64,000 nt of DNA from the NCBI GenBank assembly GCA_016223165.1, contig JACRPO010000017.1:124001-188000 (forward strand), in the 5' to 3' direction. The notes beneath the pieces are model-generated. The model did not search any database and had not been told where the DNA came from. It saw only the letters and a program-made list of their open reading frames with translations. The stretch comes from Burkholderiales bacterium. Lineage in GTDB: Bacteria; Pseudomonadota; Gammaproteobacteria; Burkholderiales; Burkholderiaceae_C. Shown in pieces: positions 43,690 through 52,879 of the stretch (positions are counted from its first letter, which is position 1; each line of letters opens with the position of its first letter). Both the position numbers and the translations under genes were made by a program.

Positions 43690-44535
43690 ATGAGCAGCAC
43701 CAGGAACCCGTTTCGCAACGTGCCGCCGGCGGCCGGTGCCAAGCCGGCGAATGCCTACACGCGCTTCATCCCGCGCGAGGAACTCGGCGAAGTCGCCAGC
43801 TGGCGCCCGGGCAGTTTCGGCGCCGGCCTGGGCATGCCCGAAGCTCCCGCTGCGGCTGCCGCCGCGGCACCCGAGCCCACGGCCGCCGAGTGGCACGCGC
43901 GCGTGCAGGCCGCACGCCAGGCCGGCTACCAGGACGGCTACCGCGATGGCCTCGTGGCGCTGGAGAACTTCAAGCAGCAGTTCGCCGCGCAGGCGACGGC
44001 CCAGGTGGGCACGCTGCTCGACGCCTTCGACCGCCAGCTCGCGGCGATGGACGAGCGCCTGGCCGAGACGCTGGCGCGCACCGCGGTGCAGCTGGCGCGC
44101 GAGGTCGTGCGCAACGAGCTCGTGACGCATCCCTCGCTCGTCGCACGCGTCGCCGCCGATGCGCTCGGCGCCGTCATGCTCTCGGCCAAGCACATCACCG
44201 TGCTCGCGCACCCGCAGGACCTGCCGCTCATCGCCGCCGGTGCCGAGGAGACGCTGGCCGCGCGCGGTGCGCGCCTCGTCGCCGATGCCGCCGTCGAGCG
44301 CGGCGGCGTGCGCATCGAGTCCGATGTCGGCCGCGTCGATGCCGGCATCGCGCGGCGCTGGCAGCAGGCCTCGGAGGTACTGGCCGCCGAGGTGAACTGG
44401 GCGCCGCCGGCCGCGGCAGCGAACGCCGGCCCGAGCGTCGCCACGAGTGCGGCCACGAGCGTCGGCACGATCAAGGCAAGCGGCCCCTCCGAGCCGACCG
44501 ACACCCCGGCGACGAAGCCCGAGAGCGCGCCATGA
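43690..44535 (+). CDS. fliH: Flagellar assembly protein FliH
   Basis: 281 residues. N-terminal FliN-binding part (TRFIPREELGEVASWRPGSFG), an Ala/Pro stretch, the GxxxG-type helix (ARQAGYQDGYRDGLVALENFKQQF), and the C-terminal domain (LAREVVRNELVTHPSLVARVAADAL, GGVRIESDVGRVDAGIARRW). A Ser/Thr/Ala tail of ~40 residues is extra. FliH regulates and docks the ATPase FliI. ATG at 43690 has AGGGGG upstream; the stop overlaps the fliI start (ATGA). Confidence 0.94.
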   Translation: MSSTRNPFRNVPPAAGAKPANAYTRFIPREELGEVASWRPGSFGAGLGMPEAPAAAAAAAPEPTAAEWHARVQAARQAGYQDGYRDGLVALENFKQQFAAQATAQVGTLLDAFDRQLAAMDERLAETLARTAVQLAREVVRNELVTHPSLVARVAADALGAVMLSAKHITVLAHPQDLPLIAAGAEETLAARGARLVADAAVERGGVRIESDVGRVDAGIARRWQQASEVLAAEVNWAPPAAAANAGPSVATSAATSVGTIKASGPSEPTDTPATKPESAP

Positions 44536-46007
44536 GGCTCCTGGCCGAGCGGCTCGAACAACGCGAGCAGCGCTGGTCGCGCTGGATGGACGGCATCGCC
44601 GAACAGGCGGGCTGGACGCAGCCGCTCGCCAGCGAAGGCCTGCTGCTGCGCGTCACCGGCCTCGTGCTCGAGGCCGTGGGCGTGCGCGCGCCGATGGGCG
44701 CGGTGTGCGAAGTGCACCCCGCCGGCGGCACGCACAACAGCGCGAACAACGGCCACGCCGCGCCGCCGCCGGTGCTCGCCGAGGTGGTGGGCTTCAACGG
44801 CGACCGCGCCTTCCTCATGCCCACCGGCGAGGTGCACGGCCTGTCCAGCGGTGCGCGTGTCGTGCCGCGCGCCGCGCCACAGGTGCGGCTGCGCTGGGGC
44901 GCCGGCGCGAGTGCCCACCCCTGGCGGCGCAGCGAGGACCGCGGCCTGCACCTGCCGATGGGCGATGGCCTGCTCGGCCGCGTCGTCGACTCGCACGGCC
45001 GCCCGCTCGACCGCCTCGGCGAGCTCGCCGGCACCGTGGCCGAGCCGATGGTGCGCCGCCCGATCAACGCCATGGACCGCGACCCCGTGCGCACGCCGCT
45101 CGATACCGGCGTGCGCGCCATCAACGCGCTGCTCACCGTCGGCCGCGGCCAGCGCCTCGGCCTCTTCGCCGGCACCGGCGTCGGCAAGTCGGTGTTGCTG
45201 GGCATGATGGCGCGCTACACGCAGGCCGATGTCATCGTCGTCGGCCTCATCGGCGAACGCGGCCGCGAGGTCAAGGAATTCATCGAGGACATCCTCGAGG
45301 CCGAGGGCCTGGCGCGCAGCGTCGTCGTCGCCGCGCCGGCCGACGCGCCGCCGCTCGTGCGCCTGCAGGGCGCGCACTACGCCACGGCCATCGCCGAGCA
45401 CTTCCGCGACCGCGGCAAGCATGTGCTGCTGCTGATGGACAGCCTGACGCGCTATGCGATGGCGCAGCGCGAGATCGCGCTGGCCATCGGCGAGCCGCCG
45501 GCCACGCGCGGCTACCCGCCGAGCTGCTTCGCCAAGCTGCCGCAGCTGGTGGAACGCAGCGGCAACGGGCTGGGTGCCGGTTCGGGCCAGGGCTCGATCA
45601 CCGCCTTCTACACCGTGCTCACCGAGGGCGATGACCCGCAGGACCCGATCGCCGATGCGGCGCGCGGCATCCTCGACGGCCACATCGTGCTCTCGCGCGA
45701 GCTGGCCGAGAGCGGGCACTTCCCGGCCATCGACGTCGAGCGTTCCATCTCGCGCGTCATGACGGCGGTGGCACCGCGCCCGCAGCAGCAGGCGGCGCGC
45801 CGCCTGCGCCAGCTGATGGCGCGCCTGGCGAAGGCACGCGACCTGCTGCAGCTGGGCGCCTACCAGCCCGGCCACGACCACGAGCTCGACCTCGCGGTGC
45901 GCCTGGCGCCGCAGATCAACCAGTTCCTGCAGCAGGACATGCACGAACGCGCGCCGATCGCCGAGTGCCGTGCGCACCTGCAGGCGCTGGTGCCGACGGC
46001 GCATTGA
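44532..46007 (+). CDS. fliI: Flagellar type III export ATPase FliI
   Basis: 491 residues. Walker A GTGVGKS with Lys219, ERGREVKEFIED, Walker B VLLLMDSLTRYA, and ATRGYPPSCFAKLP typical of type III ATPases; the C-terminus ends YQPGHDHELDLAVRLAPQINQFLQQ. N-terminal beta-barrel carries an extra Gly/Asn-rich loop near residue 65. It unloads substrates from chaperones and helps energise export with FliH and FliJ. Coupled to fliH by overlap. Confidence 0.96.
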   Translation: MRLLAERLEQREQRWSRWMDGIAEQAGWTQPLASEGLLLRVTGLVLEAVGVRAPMGAVCEVHPAGGTHNSANNGHAAPPPVLAEVVGFNGDRAFLMPTGEVHGLSSGARVVPRAAPQVRLRWGAGASAHPWRRSEDRGLHLPMGDGLLGRVVDSHGRPLDRLGELAGTVAEPMVRRPINAMDRDPVRTPLDTGVRAINALLTVGRGQRLGLFAGTGVGKSVLLGMMARYTQADVIVVGLIGERGREVKEFIEDILEAEGLARSVVVAAPADAPPLVRLQGAHYATAIAEHFRDRGKHVLLLMDSLTRYAMAQREIALAIGEPPATRGYPPSCFAKLPQLVERSGNGLGAGSGQGSITAFYTVLTEGDDPQDPIADAARGILDGHIVLSRELAESGHFPAIDVERSISRVMTAVAPRPQQQAARRLRQLMARLAKARDLLQLGAYQPGHDHELDLAVRLAPQINQFLQQDMHERAPIAECRAHLQALVPTAH

Positions 46008-46086
46008 GCGCGGCGCCGTCCTTTCCCTGCCGACTCTGCCTCCCTGCATTGCGTCGAACCCGAGGCCCACCCTCCCACCGTTCCCC

Positions 46087-46554
46087 ATGTCCAGCACCGC
46101 CCTGCGCACCCTGATCGAACAGGCCGAGACCGAACGCGATGCCGCGCTCGCCCGCATGCTGCAGGCCGACGAGGCCGCACGCCAGGCGCGCTCGCAGGCC
46201 GAGCAGCTGCATGCCTATCGCGAGGACTACCGGCGGCGTGCCCCGGCCCTCAACGGCCGCAGCGCGAGCATCGAGCTCGTGCGCTGCCACCAGGGCTTCA
46301 TGCAGCGCCTGGACCAGGCCATCGAGCAGCAGCGCGGCCAGTTGCAGCGGCTGGAGCAGCAGGCCGCCGACCAGCGCGCGGTGTTGCTCGAGCGCGAGGT
46401 GCGTGTGGCCTCGGTGAAGAAGCTGATGGAGCGGCGCGCGCAGGAAGCGCAGCGCCAGGCCGCGCGCGTCGAGCAGCGCCAGACCGACGAATCCGCGCTG
46501 CGCGGCTCCTTCACGCGCAACAGCGAAATGGGCGCGCTCATGCGCAAGCACTGA
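46087..46554 (+). CDS. fliJ: Flagellar export protein FliJ
   Basis: 155 residues, nearly all coiled coil (LRTLIEQAETERDAALARMLQADEAARQARSQAEQLHAY ... KKLMERRAQEAQRQAARVEQRQTDE). FliJ sits in the centre of the FliI hexamer and links it to FlhA. ATG at 46087 after a 79-nt gap. The next gene, fliK, starts 78 nt later. Confidence 0.92.
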   Translation: MSSTALRTLIEQAETERDAALARMLQADEAARQARSQAEQLHAYREDYRRRAPALNGRSASIELVRCHQGFMQRLDQAIEQQRGQLQRLEQQAADQRAVLLEREVRVASVKKLMERRAQEAQRQAARVEQRQTDESALRGSFTRNSEMGALMRKH

Positions 46555-46632
46555 AGAGCATGCCTGCCCGCGAACCATCGCGACACGACACCTCGACATC
46601 GACCGAGCGCGATCAGCCCGCGCCACCCTGCC

Positions 46633-48195
46633 ATGACGCCGACGAGCCTGCTCCTTGCCAACCTCGTGAACCCGACGCTCGCCGCCACCGCCGCACGGGC
46701 CGGCGGCGGCACGGCCGAGTCCTCCGGGCCGGCCTTCGCACGCGCGCTCAGCGATGCGCGCGAGGCGGCCGACCGCGCGCCGCGCCCGCCCGAAGTCGCT
46801 CCGACCCTGGCACGCGAGGGCACCCGCGGCGAACGCGTCGCCGAGCGCAACGAGCGCAGTGAACGCTCTACCGAGCGCACACCCGAGCGCACGACCGAGA
46901 GCACCACCGAGCGCACTGCCGAGCGCAGCGACCCGCCACGGCCCGCACAGCGCGAAGAAGGCGCGGCGCGGGGCGATGGCCGCCGCGGCGAGCGCGGCAC
47001 CGAGGCGTCCTCCGGCAGCGCGCGCAGCGCCGACACGCCGCGACGCGCCGCCGCCAGCTCGCGCCGCGACGGCACGGCCGGCGACGCTCATGCGGCCGGC
47101 ACCCGCGCCGGCCGCGGCCGGTCCGCTGCCGTCGACGGCGACGGCAGTGCGCCGGGCCCGGCGCGCGGACTGCAAGATGCCGACAGCACAGGCAGCGCTG
47201 ACCCGATCGACGGCGAAGGCTCCACCGCGGGGCCCGCCGACGCAACGGCCGGCGCGTGTGCGGCACTGCCGCAATGCGCCGGCGCGACGGCCCCATCGCC
47301 CGCCCTACCCGGGACGCCCGGGATGCCCGATGCCGAAGCCGGCAGCGCCGGCGCCGCCGTGGCGGGCGCGCCTGGCGCCACCGGCGAACTCACCGCAGCC
47401 CGAGTGTCGGCCGAGGGGGCCGCCGCGGGCCTGCTGCCGCGCGAAGGCCTCGACCTCTCCACGCGCGGCCGCGGCGCCTCGACGGCCCCGGGCCGGGCCG
47501 GCGACGACCGCACCGGCGCCGTCGATGCCGCGGCCCTGGGGCTGCGCTTCACGGGCAACGAGGCCGCCGGCACGGGCATGGTGGCCGCCATCGCCGAGAA
47601 CGGCCGCGTGCCGGCCGGCGAAGGTGCCCTGCGCGCTGTCTCAGCCCTCTCGGCAACCGACCACCTGCCGCCCGGCGCGCTGGCCGGCGCCCTGGGCACG
47701 GTGCAGGCCGCGGCCGCGGCCGACGCCGCGATGCCCGAAGCCCGCCTGGCGGCCACGCCGGGCAGCGAAGCGTTTGCACGCGAACTGGGTGCGCAACTCA
47801 GCATCTTCGTGCGCGAAGGCGTGCAGCAGGCCCGCCTGCACCTCAACCCGCAGGAACTCGGGCCGGTGCTCGTGCGCATCCAGCTCGAGGGGGCGGCCGC
47901 GCAGGTGCACATGGCCGCCGAGCTGCAGCCCACGCGCCAGGCCCTCGAGCAGGCCTTGCCGGCACTGGCCGGCCAGCTCAGCGAAGCGGGCATCACCCTC
48001 ACGGGCGGCGGCGTGTTCGAGCGCCCGCCACAAGGCTTCGGCGCCGGCGAGGGTGACAGCGGCGGCCCCACCTCTCGCGGCGACCCCTCGGGCCAGCGCG
48101 ACGGCGGCGCGGGCACCGCGGCGGCAGGCACCGCAGCGGCGGCAACGCCGCCCGGCTGGTCACGCCCGCGCGGCATCGTCGACCTGATTGCGTGA
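46633..48195 (+). CDS. fliK: Flagellar hook-length control protein FliK
   Basis: 520 residues. The long N-terminal ~390 residues are low complexity (Ala/Gly/Pro/Arg/Glu), including a Thr/Glu/Arg repeat block near 75-110 (ERSTERTPERTTESTTERT), as expected for the disordered ruler. The C-terminal Flg_hook domain is at ~393-475 (QQARLHLNPQELGPVLVRIQLEGAAAQVHMAAELQPTRQALEQALPALAGQLSEAGI). It measures hook length and switches export specificity through FlhB. Frame and codon use support it despite the odd composition. ATG 46633. Confidence 0.92.
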   Translation: MTPTSLLLANLVNPTLAATAARAGGGTAESSGPAFARALSDAREAADRAPRPPEVAPTLAREGTRGERVAERNERSERSTERTPERTTESTTERTAERSDPPRPAQREEGAARGDGRRGERGTEASSGSARSADTPRRAAASSRRDGTAGDAHAAGTRAGRGRSAAVDGDGSAPGPARGLQDADSTGSADPIDGEGSTAGPADATAGACAALPQCAGATAPSPALPGTPGMPDAEAGSAGAAVAGAPGATGELTAARVSAEGAAAGLLPREGLDLSTRGRGASTAPGRAGDDRTGAVDAAALGLRFTGNEAAGTGMVAAIAENGRVPAGEGALRAVSALSATDHLPPGALAGALGTVQAAAAADAAMPEARLAATPGSEAFARELGAQLSIFVREGVQQARLHLNPQELGPVLVRIQLEGAAAQVHMAAELQPTRQALEQALPALAGQLSEAGITLTGGGVFERPPQGFGAGEGDSGGPTSRGDPSGQRDGGAGTAAAGTAAAATPPGWSRPRGIVDLIA

Positions 48196-48385
48196 TCGGC
48201 TGAACGCCTGAACGCCTGATCGGCTGACAGGCTGAGGGGCCGAGACAGCGGGTTTCGCGACGCTTATCCGGCCTTAGGTCGGCGCGCGGCGGGCAAGAAT
48301 TTTCCTATCCGTCGCAGGGTGCGCCGGCCTCGCGAGGGGCCGGCCGCGGCGACCCACGTTGCCCGAGCTCGACCGAGAAAGACGC

Positions 48386-49003
48386 ATGTCCAACGCCGCT
48401 GCCGCTGCCGCCGAAGCCGCCCCGCCGCCCAAGAGCAAGAAGACGCTGATCATCATCGTCGCCGCCGTGCTCGTGCTGGCGCTGGTCGGCGCCGGCGCGA
48501 TGCTGCTGCTGAAGAAGAAGCCGGCCGAGGACGAGGGCGACGAGGACGCCGCCGACGCCCACCCGGCCAAGGTCGCCACCAAGCACGACCCGAAGGCCGT
48601 GCCCACCTTCGTGCCGCTCGATGTCTTCGTCGTCAACCTCGCGGACAAGGAGGCCGAGCGCTATGCACAGGTCGGCATCACGCTCGAGATCGCCGAAGCC
48701 AAGCTCGGCGACCAGATCAAGGTCTACATGCCGGCCATCCGCCACGCCGTGCTGATGGTGCTGGCCGACAAGACCGCCGCGCAGCTGATCGACCGCGAGG
48801 GCAAGGTCGAGCTCGCACGCGAGGTGCAGCGCGAGACCTCGCGCGTGCTCGGCGCCGAAATCGACGACGCGGAGGCCGAGTCGGCGGGGCACGAAGCCGG
48901 CGGCAAGAAGGACCCGAAGAAGGGCAGCAAGAAGAAAAAGAAGAAGGCGGCGGCCGAGTTGCCGATCCGCGCCGTGCACTTCTCCAGCTTCATCGTGCAG
49001 TGA
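48386..49003 (+). CDS. fliL: Flagellar basal body-associated protein FliL
   Basis: 205 residues. Short cytoplasmic start, one membrane helix at ~25-45 (LIIIVAAVLVLALVGAGAMLLL), and the periplasmic FliL domain (VPLDVFVVNLADKEAERYAQVGITLEIAE ... ELPIRAVHFSSFIVQ). A Lys-rich run (KKDPKKGSKKKKKK) near residues 175-190 is unlike most FliL proteins. FliL stabilises stators near the motor. ATG at 48386 (Met10 of a longer frame) fits the family. It follows a 190-bp gap after fliK that contains a GCCGGCC/GGCCGGC hairpin and may hold a separate promoter. Confidence 0.94.
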   Translation: MSNAAAAAAEAAPPPKSKKTLIIIVAAVLVLALVGAGAMLLLKKKPAEDEGDEDAADAHPAKVATKHDPKAVPTFVPLDVFVVNLADKEAERYAQVGITLEIAEAKLGDQIKVYMPAIRHAVLMVLADKTAAQLIDREGKVELAREVQRETSRVLGAEIDDAEAESAGHEAGGKKDPKKGSKKKKKKAAAELPIRAVHFSSFIVQ

Positions 49004-49016
49004 TCGACCATCCGGC

Positions 49017-50024
49017 ATGAACCAGCAGATCCTCAGCCAGGACGAAGTCGATGCCCTGCTGCAGGGCATCACGGGCGAGAGCCAGAAGCTCGAGCAGGAG
49101 GAGGCGCCCACGGGCGGCATCCGCGACTACAACCTGGCCAGCCAGGAGCGCATCGTCCGCGGCCGCATGCCGACGATGGAGATCATCAACGAGCGCTTCG
49201 CCCGCAACATCCGCATCGGCCTGTTCAACCTCATCCGCAAGAGCCCCGAGGTCGCCATCGGCGGCATCAAGGTGCAGAAGTTCAGCGCCTTCCTGCGCGA
49301 GATCGTCGTCCCGACCAACTTCAACATCGTCCAGATCAAGCCGCTGCGCGGCGCCGGCCTCATCGTCTGCGACCCGAGCGTGGTGTTCGCGGTCATCGAC
49401 TCGCTGTTCGGCGGCGTCGGCAAGTTCCACACGCGCATCGAAGGGCGCGACTTCAGCCCCACCGAGCTGCGCGTCATCCACCGCCTCGTCGAGACCATCA
49501 TCGCCGAGTACAAGAAGGCCTGGGCCGGCATCTACCCCGTCGAGCTGGAGTACCAGCGCTCGGAAATGCAGCCGCAGTTCGCCAACATCGCCACGCCGAG
49601 CGAGATCGTCATCTCCACCGCCTTCACGCTCGAGATCGGCGAGGTCTCCGGCTCGGTGCACTTCTGCCTGCCCTACAGCACGCTGGAGCCGATCCGCGAC
49701 GTGCTGTATTCGGCGATGCAGGGCGACTCGGCCGAGCCCGACCGGCGCTGGATCCGCCTGCTCGAGCACCAGATCCAGAGCGCCGAGGTCGAACTCGTCG
49801 CCGAGCTGGCGCGCGCACCGGCCACGGTCGAGCAGCTGCTGTCGTTCAAGCCGGGCGACTTCATCGAGCTCGACCTCAACCCCATGATCCAGGCCAGCGT
49901 CGACGGCGTGCCGGTGTTCGACTGCCACTACGGCACCTCGAACAACCGCTACGCGCTGAAGGTGCACCGCCTCATCACCCATTCCAAACTGAGCTGGCTC
50001 GCGGAGTCGCAACATGGCAGCTGA
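49017..50024 (+). CDS. fliM: Flagellar motor switch protein FliM
   Basis: 335 residues. The N-terminal CheY-P-binding peptide is LSQDEVDALLQGI; the middle domain carries the GGxGK-type segment (DSLFGGVGKFHTRIEGRDFSPTELRVIHRLV), and the C-terminal FliN-like domain ends VFDCHYGTSNNRYALKVHRLI. FliM sets rotation direction in the C ring. ATG at 49017, 13 nt after fliL. Its end overlaps fliN by 11 nt. Confidence 0.96.
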   Translation: MNQQILSQDEVDALLQGITGESQKLEQEEAPTGGIRDYNLASQERIVRGRMPTMEIINERFARNIRIGLFNLIRKSPEVAIGGIKVQKFSAFLREIVVPTNFNIVQIKPLRGAGLIVCDPSVVFAVIDSLFGGVGKFHTRIEGRDFSPTELRVIHRLVETIIAEYKKAWAGIYPVELEYQRSEMQPQFANIATPSEIVISTAFTLEIGEVSGSVHFCLPYSTLEPIRDVLYSAMQGDSAEPDRRWIRLLEHQIQSAEVELVAELARAPATVEQLLSFKPGDFIELDLNPMIQASVDGVPVFDCHYGTSNNRYALKVHRLITHSKLSWLAESQHGS

Positions 50025-50475
50025 TACGGCCGCCGCCCCGGGCGGCATGTCTGAAGAAGACCGGATGGCCGCCGAGTGGGCCGCCGCGCTTTCCGAGAGC
50101 AAGGGCACCGGCACCGCGGTGGCGAGCGAGGTCGCCGCGCCGGTGGAGAGCGTGTCGCCGGCCAGCTTCACGAATTTCGCGCCGACCACCGGCACGAGCG
50201 CAGCACCGGGCAACGACCTCAACATGATCCTCGACATCCCGGTGCAGCTCACCGTGGAGCTGGGGCGCACGCGCGTGCCGATCAAGCACATCCTGCAGCT
50301 CGCGCAGGGCTCGGTGGTCGAGCTCGAGACGCTGGCCGGCGAGCCGATGGACGTGCTCGTCAACGGCTTCCTCATCGCGCAGGGCGAGGTGGTGGTGGTG
50401 AACGAGAAGTTCGGCATCCGCCTCACCGACATCGTGACGCCGAGCGAGCGCATGCGCCGGCTGTCCAGGACCTGA
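50014..50475 (+). CDS. fliN: Flagellar motor switch protein FliN
   Basis: 153 residues. A variable, Ala/Ser-rich N-terminal ~65 residues precedes the SpoA domain (NMILDIPVQLTVELGRTRVPIKHILQLAQGSVVELETLAGEPMDVLVNGFLIAQGEVVVVNEKFGIRLTDI). FliN forms the lower C ring and binds FliH. ATG at 50014 lies inside the fliM end; the overlap implies coupled translation. A later Met12 start is possible. Confidence 0.95.
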   Translation: MAADTAAAPGGMSEEDRMAAEWAAALSESKGTGTAVASEVAAPVESVSPASFTNFAPTTGTSAAPGNDLNMILDIPVQLTVELGRTRVPIKHILQLAQGSVVELETLAGEPMDVLVNGFLIAQGEVVVVNEKFGIRLTDIVTPSERMRRLSRT

Positions 50476-50493
50476 CCCGCCACTCCAAGCGCC

Positions 50494-50880
50494 ATGGGAA
50501 TGAACTGGACCGCCTTGGCGTGGTTCGTGGCCATCCTGGCCTCGATCCCGCTGCTGCTGTGGCTCTTCAAGCGCTCGCAGATGCTGGGCGCGCACACCTC
50601 CTCGGGCACGGCGCGCGCGGTGGCGGTGCTGCCGCTGTCGGCTTCGCAGAAGCTCGTGACGGTGGAGCTGGGCCGCGGTGACGACAAGCTCTGGCTGCTG
50701 CTCGGCGTGACACCGCAGAACATCACGACGCTGCACACGATGGCCGCCCTGCCGCCGCTGCCGCCCACGGTGCCGGGCGCCATGGACGACCCGATGCCCC
50801 CGAACGGCCCGCCCTCGGCCGCCTTCGCGCAATTGCTCGGCCGCCTGCGCGGCCACGACGGCGGCCACCATGACCGCTGA
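50494..50880 (+). CDS. fliO: Flagellar biosynthesis protein FliO
   Basis: 128 residues. A short periplasmic start, one membrane helix (~6-24, ALAWFVAILASIPLLLWLF), and a cytoplasmic FliO domain (ARAVAVLPLSASQKLVTVELGRGDDKLWLLLGVTPQNITTLHTM). FliO helps assemble the FliP ring of the export gate. ATG at 50494; ends 11 nt inside fliP. Confidence 0.9.
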   Translation: MGMNWTALAWFVAILASIPLLLWLFKRSQMLGAHTSSGTARAVAVLPLSASQKLVTVELGRGDDKLWLLLGVTPQNITTLHTMAALPPLPPTVPGAMDDPMPPNGPPSAAFAQLLGRLRGHDGGHHDR

Positions 50881-51652
50881 CGCACGCACCCTCCTGCGCC
50901 GCGGCGGCACGCTTGCGCTGCTGCTCGCAGGGCTGCTCGCGCTCGGCACGCCGGCGCTGGCGCAACAGGCCGCAGGCGCGGGCAACCTGCCGCTGGTCAT
51001 CGGCCAGGGCCCCGGCGGCACGACCTATTCGGTGCCGGTACAGACGCTGCTGTTCTTCACCGCGCTGTCGTTCATCCCGGCGGTGCTGCTGCTGATGACG
51101 GCGTTCACGCGCATCGTCATCGTGCTCTCGCTCGTGCGCCAGGCCATCGGCACGCAGGCGGCGCCGCCCAACCAGGTGATCGTGGGCTTGAGCCTCTTCC
51201 TCACCTTCTTCGTCATGGGCCCGGCCGTCGACAAGATCTACCAGCAGGCCTGGGTGCCCTATGCCGCCGGCACGATGCCGGCCGAGCAGGCGCTGGCCGA
51301 GGGCGTGAAGCCGCTGCGCGAATTCATGCTCAAGCAGACGCGCCAGAGCGACGTCGCCCTCTTCGCGCGGCTGGCCAAGCTGCCGGCCGAGGTGAAGGGC
51401 GAGAACGTGCCGATCACGGTGCTCGTGCCCGCCTTCGTGACGAGCGAGCTGAAGAGCGCGTTCCAGATCGGCTTCATGATCTTCATCCCCTTCCTCATCA
51501 TCGACATGATCGTCGCCAGCGTGCTGATGAGCCTGGGCATGATGATGCTGAGCCCGGTGCTGGTGGCGCTGCCGTTCAAGCTGATGCTCTTCGTGCTCGC
51601 CGACGGTTGGAACCTGCTGCTCGGCTCGCTCGCCGCGTCGTTTGCCACCTAG
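50870..51652 (+). CDS. fliP: Flagellar export gate protein FliP
   Basis: 260 residues. Cleavable signal peptide (LALLLAGLLALGTPALAQQ), then the FliP fold with conserved LLFFTALSFIPAVLLLMTAFTRIVIVLSLVRQAIGTQAAPPNQVIVGLSLFLTFFVM and the C-terminal pair of helices with MMMLSP and LPFKLMLFVLADGW. Five copies form the export channel with FliQ and FliR. Order fliO-P-Q-R is canonical. Confidence 0.96.
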   Translation: MTADARTLLRRGGTLALLLAGLLALGTPALAQQAAGAGNLPLVIGQGPGGTTYSVPVQTLLFFTALSFIPAVLLLMTAFTRIVIVLSLVRQAIGTQAAPPNQVIVGLSLFLTFFVMGPAVDKIYQQAWVPYAAGTMPAEQALAEGVKPLREFMLKQTRQSDVALFARLAKLPAEVKGENVPITVLVPAFVTSELKSAFQIGFMIFIPFLIIDMIVASVLMSLGMMMLSPVLVALPFKLMLFVLADGWNLLLGSLAASFAT

Positions 51653-51679
51653 CTTCGCACTGCCCCGCACTCTTCCTCC

Positions 51680-51949
51680 ATGGATGCCCAACAAGTCCTC
51701 ACCGCCGGCCAGCAGGGCCTGACGATCCTGCTCATGGTCTCGGCGCCGGTGCTCGGCGTGATCCTCATCGTCGGCCTCGTCGTCAGCATCTTCCAGGCTG
51801 CGACGCAGATCAACGAGGCGACGCTGTCGTTCGTGCCCAAGATCGTCGCCGCCGTCGTCGTGCTCGCCATCGCCGGGCCCTGGATGCTGACGACACTCGT
51901 CGAGTACATCCAGCGCACGCTGATGGCGCTGCCGTCGGCGGTGGGCTGA
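51680..51949 (+). CDS. fliQ: Flagellar export gate protein FliQ
   Basis: 89 residues, two membrane helices (LTILLMVSAPVLGVILIVGLVVSIFQA and IVAAVVVLAIAGPWMLTTLV) with the TQINEATLSFVPKI loop between, exactly as in FliQ. It packs around FliP in the export gate. It starts 27 nt after fliP. Confidence 0.96.
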   Translation: MDAQQVLTAGQQGLTILLMVSAPVLGVILIVGLVVSIFQAATQINEATLSFVPKIVAAVVVLAIAGPWMLTTLVEYIQRTLMALPSAVG

Positions 51950-51996
51950 GCTCGCAGCGCCTGCGCTCGAAAGAGCGCTGGAAAGAGAAGCGCGCC

Positions 51997-52761
51997 GTGA
52001 TCACCTTCAGCGAAGCCCAGCTGCTCGCCTGGCTGCAGCCGCTGCTGTGGCCCTTCCTGCGCGCGCTCGCGCTCTTCGGCGCCCTCCCCGTGCTCGGCCA
52101 GCGTTCGGTGCCGGCACGCGTGCGCGTGGCACTCGCCGCCTTCATCGCCATCGCGGCGCAACCGACGCTGCCACTGGTGCCACCCGTCGCCCTGGACTCG
52201 CTGGCGCAGGTGCTGCCGGTGGTGGCGCAGCAGATGATCATCGGGCTGGCGCTCGGCTTTTCGGTGCGCCTCGTCTTCGCGGCGGTGGAGTTCGCCGGCG
52301 AGCTGATCGGCCTGCAGATGGGCCTCAACTTCGCCGGCTTCTTCGACCCCATCAGCGCCAGCCAGGCGACGGCGAGCTCGCGCTTCTTCGGCACCACGAT
52401 CGCGTGGCTGTTCATCGTCATCAACGGCCACCTCATCGTCATCGCCGCGCTCGCGCAGAGCTTCCACGCCTTCCCGGTCGGCCCCGAGCCATTCGCCTTC
52501 CTGCGCCAGGTGCAACCGCACCGCTGGGGCGCGGAGATCTTCAGCACGGGCTTGTGGATCGCGCTGCCGCTGATCACGATGCTCCTCTTCGTCAACCTCG
52601 TGCTCGGCGCCGTCTCGCGCGTGGCGCCGCAGATCAACATCTTCGCCATCGGCTTCCCGGTGACACTGGGCGTCGGCCTGCTCGGCCTCGTGCTCACCCT
52701 GCCGGCGCTGCAGCAGCCGTTCACGATGGCGCTGGAGCGGATGCTGGGCTCGTTCCGGTAG
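51997..52761 (+). CDS. fliR: Flagellar export gate protein FliR
   Basis: 254 residues. FITFSEAQLL-type start (VITFSEAQLLAWLQPLLWPFLRALALFGALP), about six hydrophobic segments, and the conserved GELIGLQMGLNFAGFFDP, VAPQINIFAIGFPVT. FliR completes the FliP-Q-R pore. The GTG at 51997 with AGAGAAG upstream is the start; no ATG is near. This is the last gene of the run; flhB is not in the window. Confidence 0.94.
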   Translation: MITFSEAQLLAWLQPLLWPFLRALALFGALPVLGQRSVPARVRVALAAFIAIAAQPTLPLVPPVALDSLAQVLPVVAQQMIIGLALGFSVRLVFAAVEFAGELIGLQMGLNFAGFFDPISASQATASSRFFGTTIAWLFIVINGHLIVIAALAQSFHAFPVGPEPFAFLRQVQPHRWGAEIFSTGLWIALPLITMLLFVNLVLGAVSRVAPQINIFAIGFPVTLGVGLLGLVLTLPALQQPFTMALERMLGSFR

Positions 52762-52879
52762 CGGCGACACGCCAATCGACAGCGACGCGAAGCGGCACGC
52801 ACAGCGGTCGACCTCTTGCTTGCTCGTCCCGGCGGGCGACTGTCCTTGAGTTGCGGAGACTGGTCGTCGAAGAACCCCC

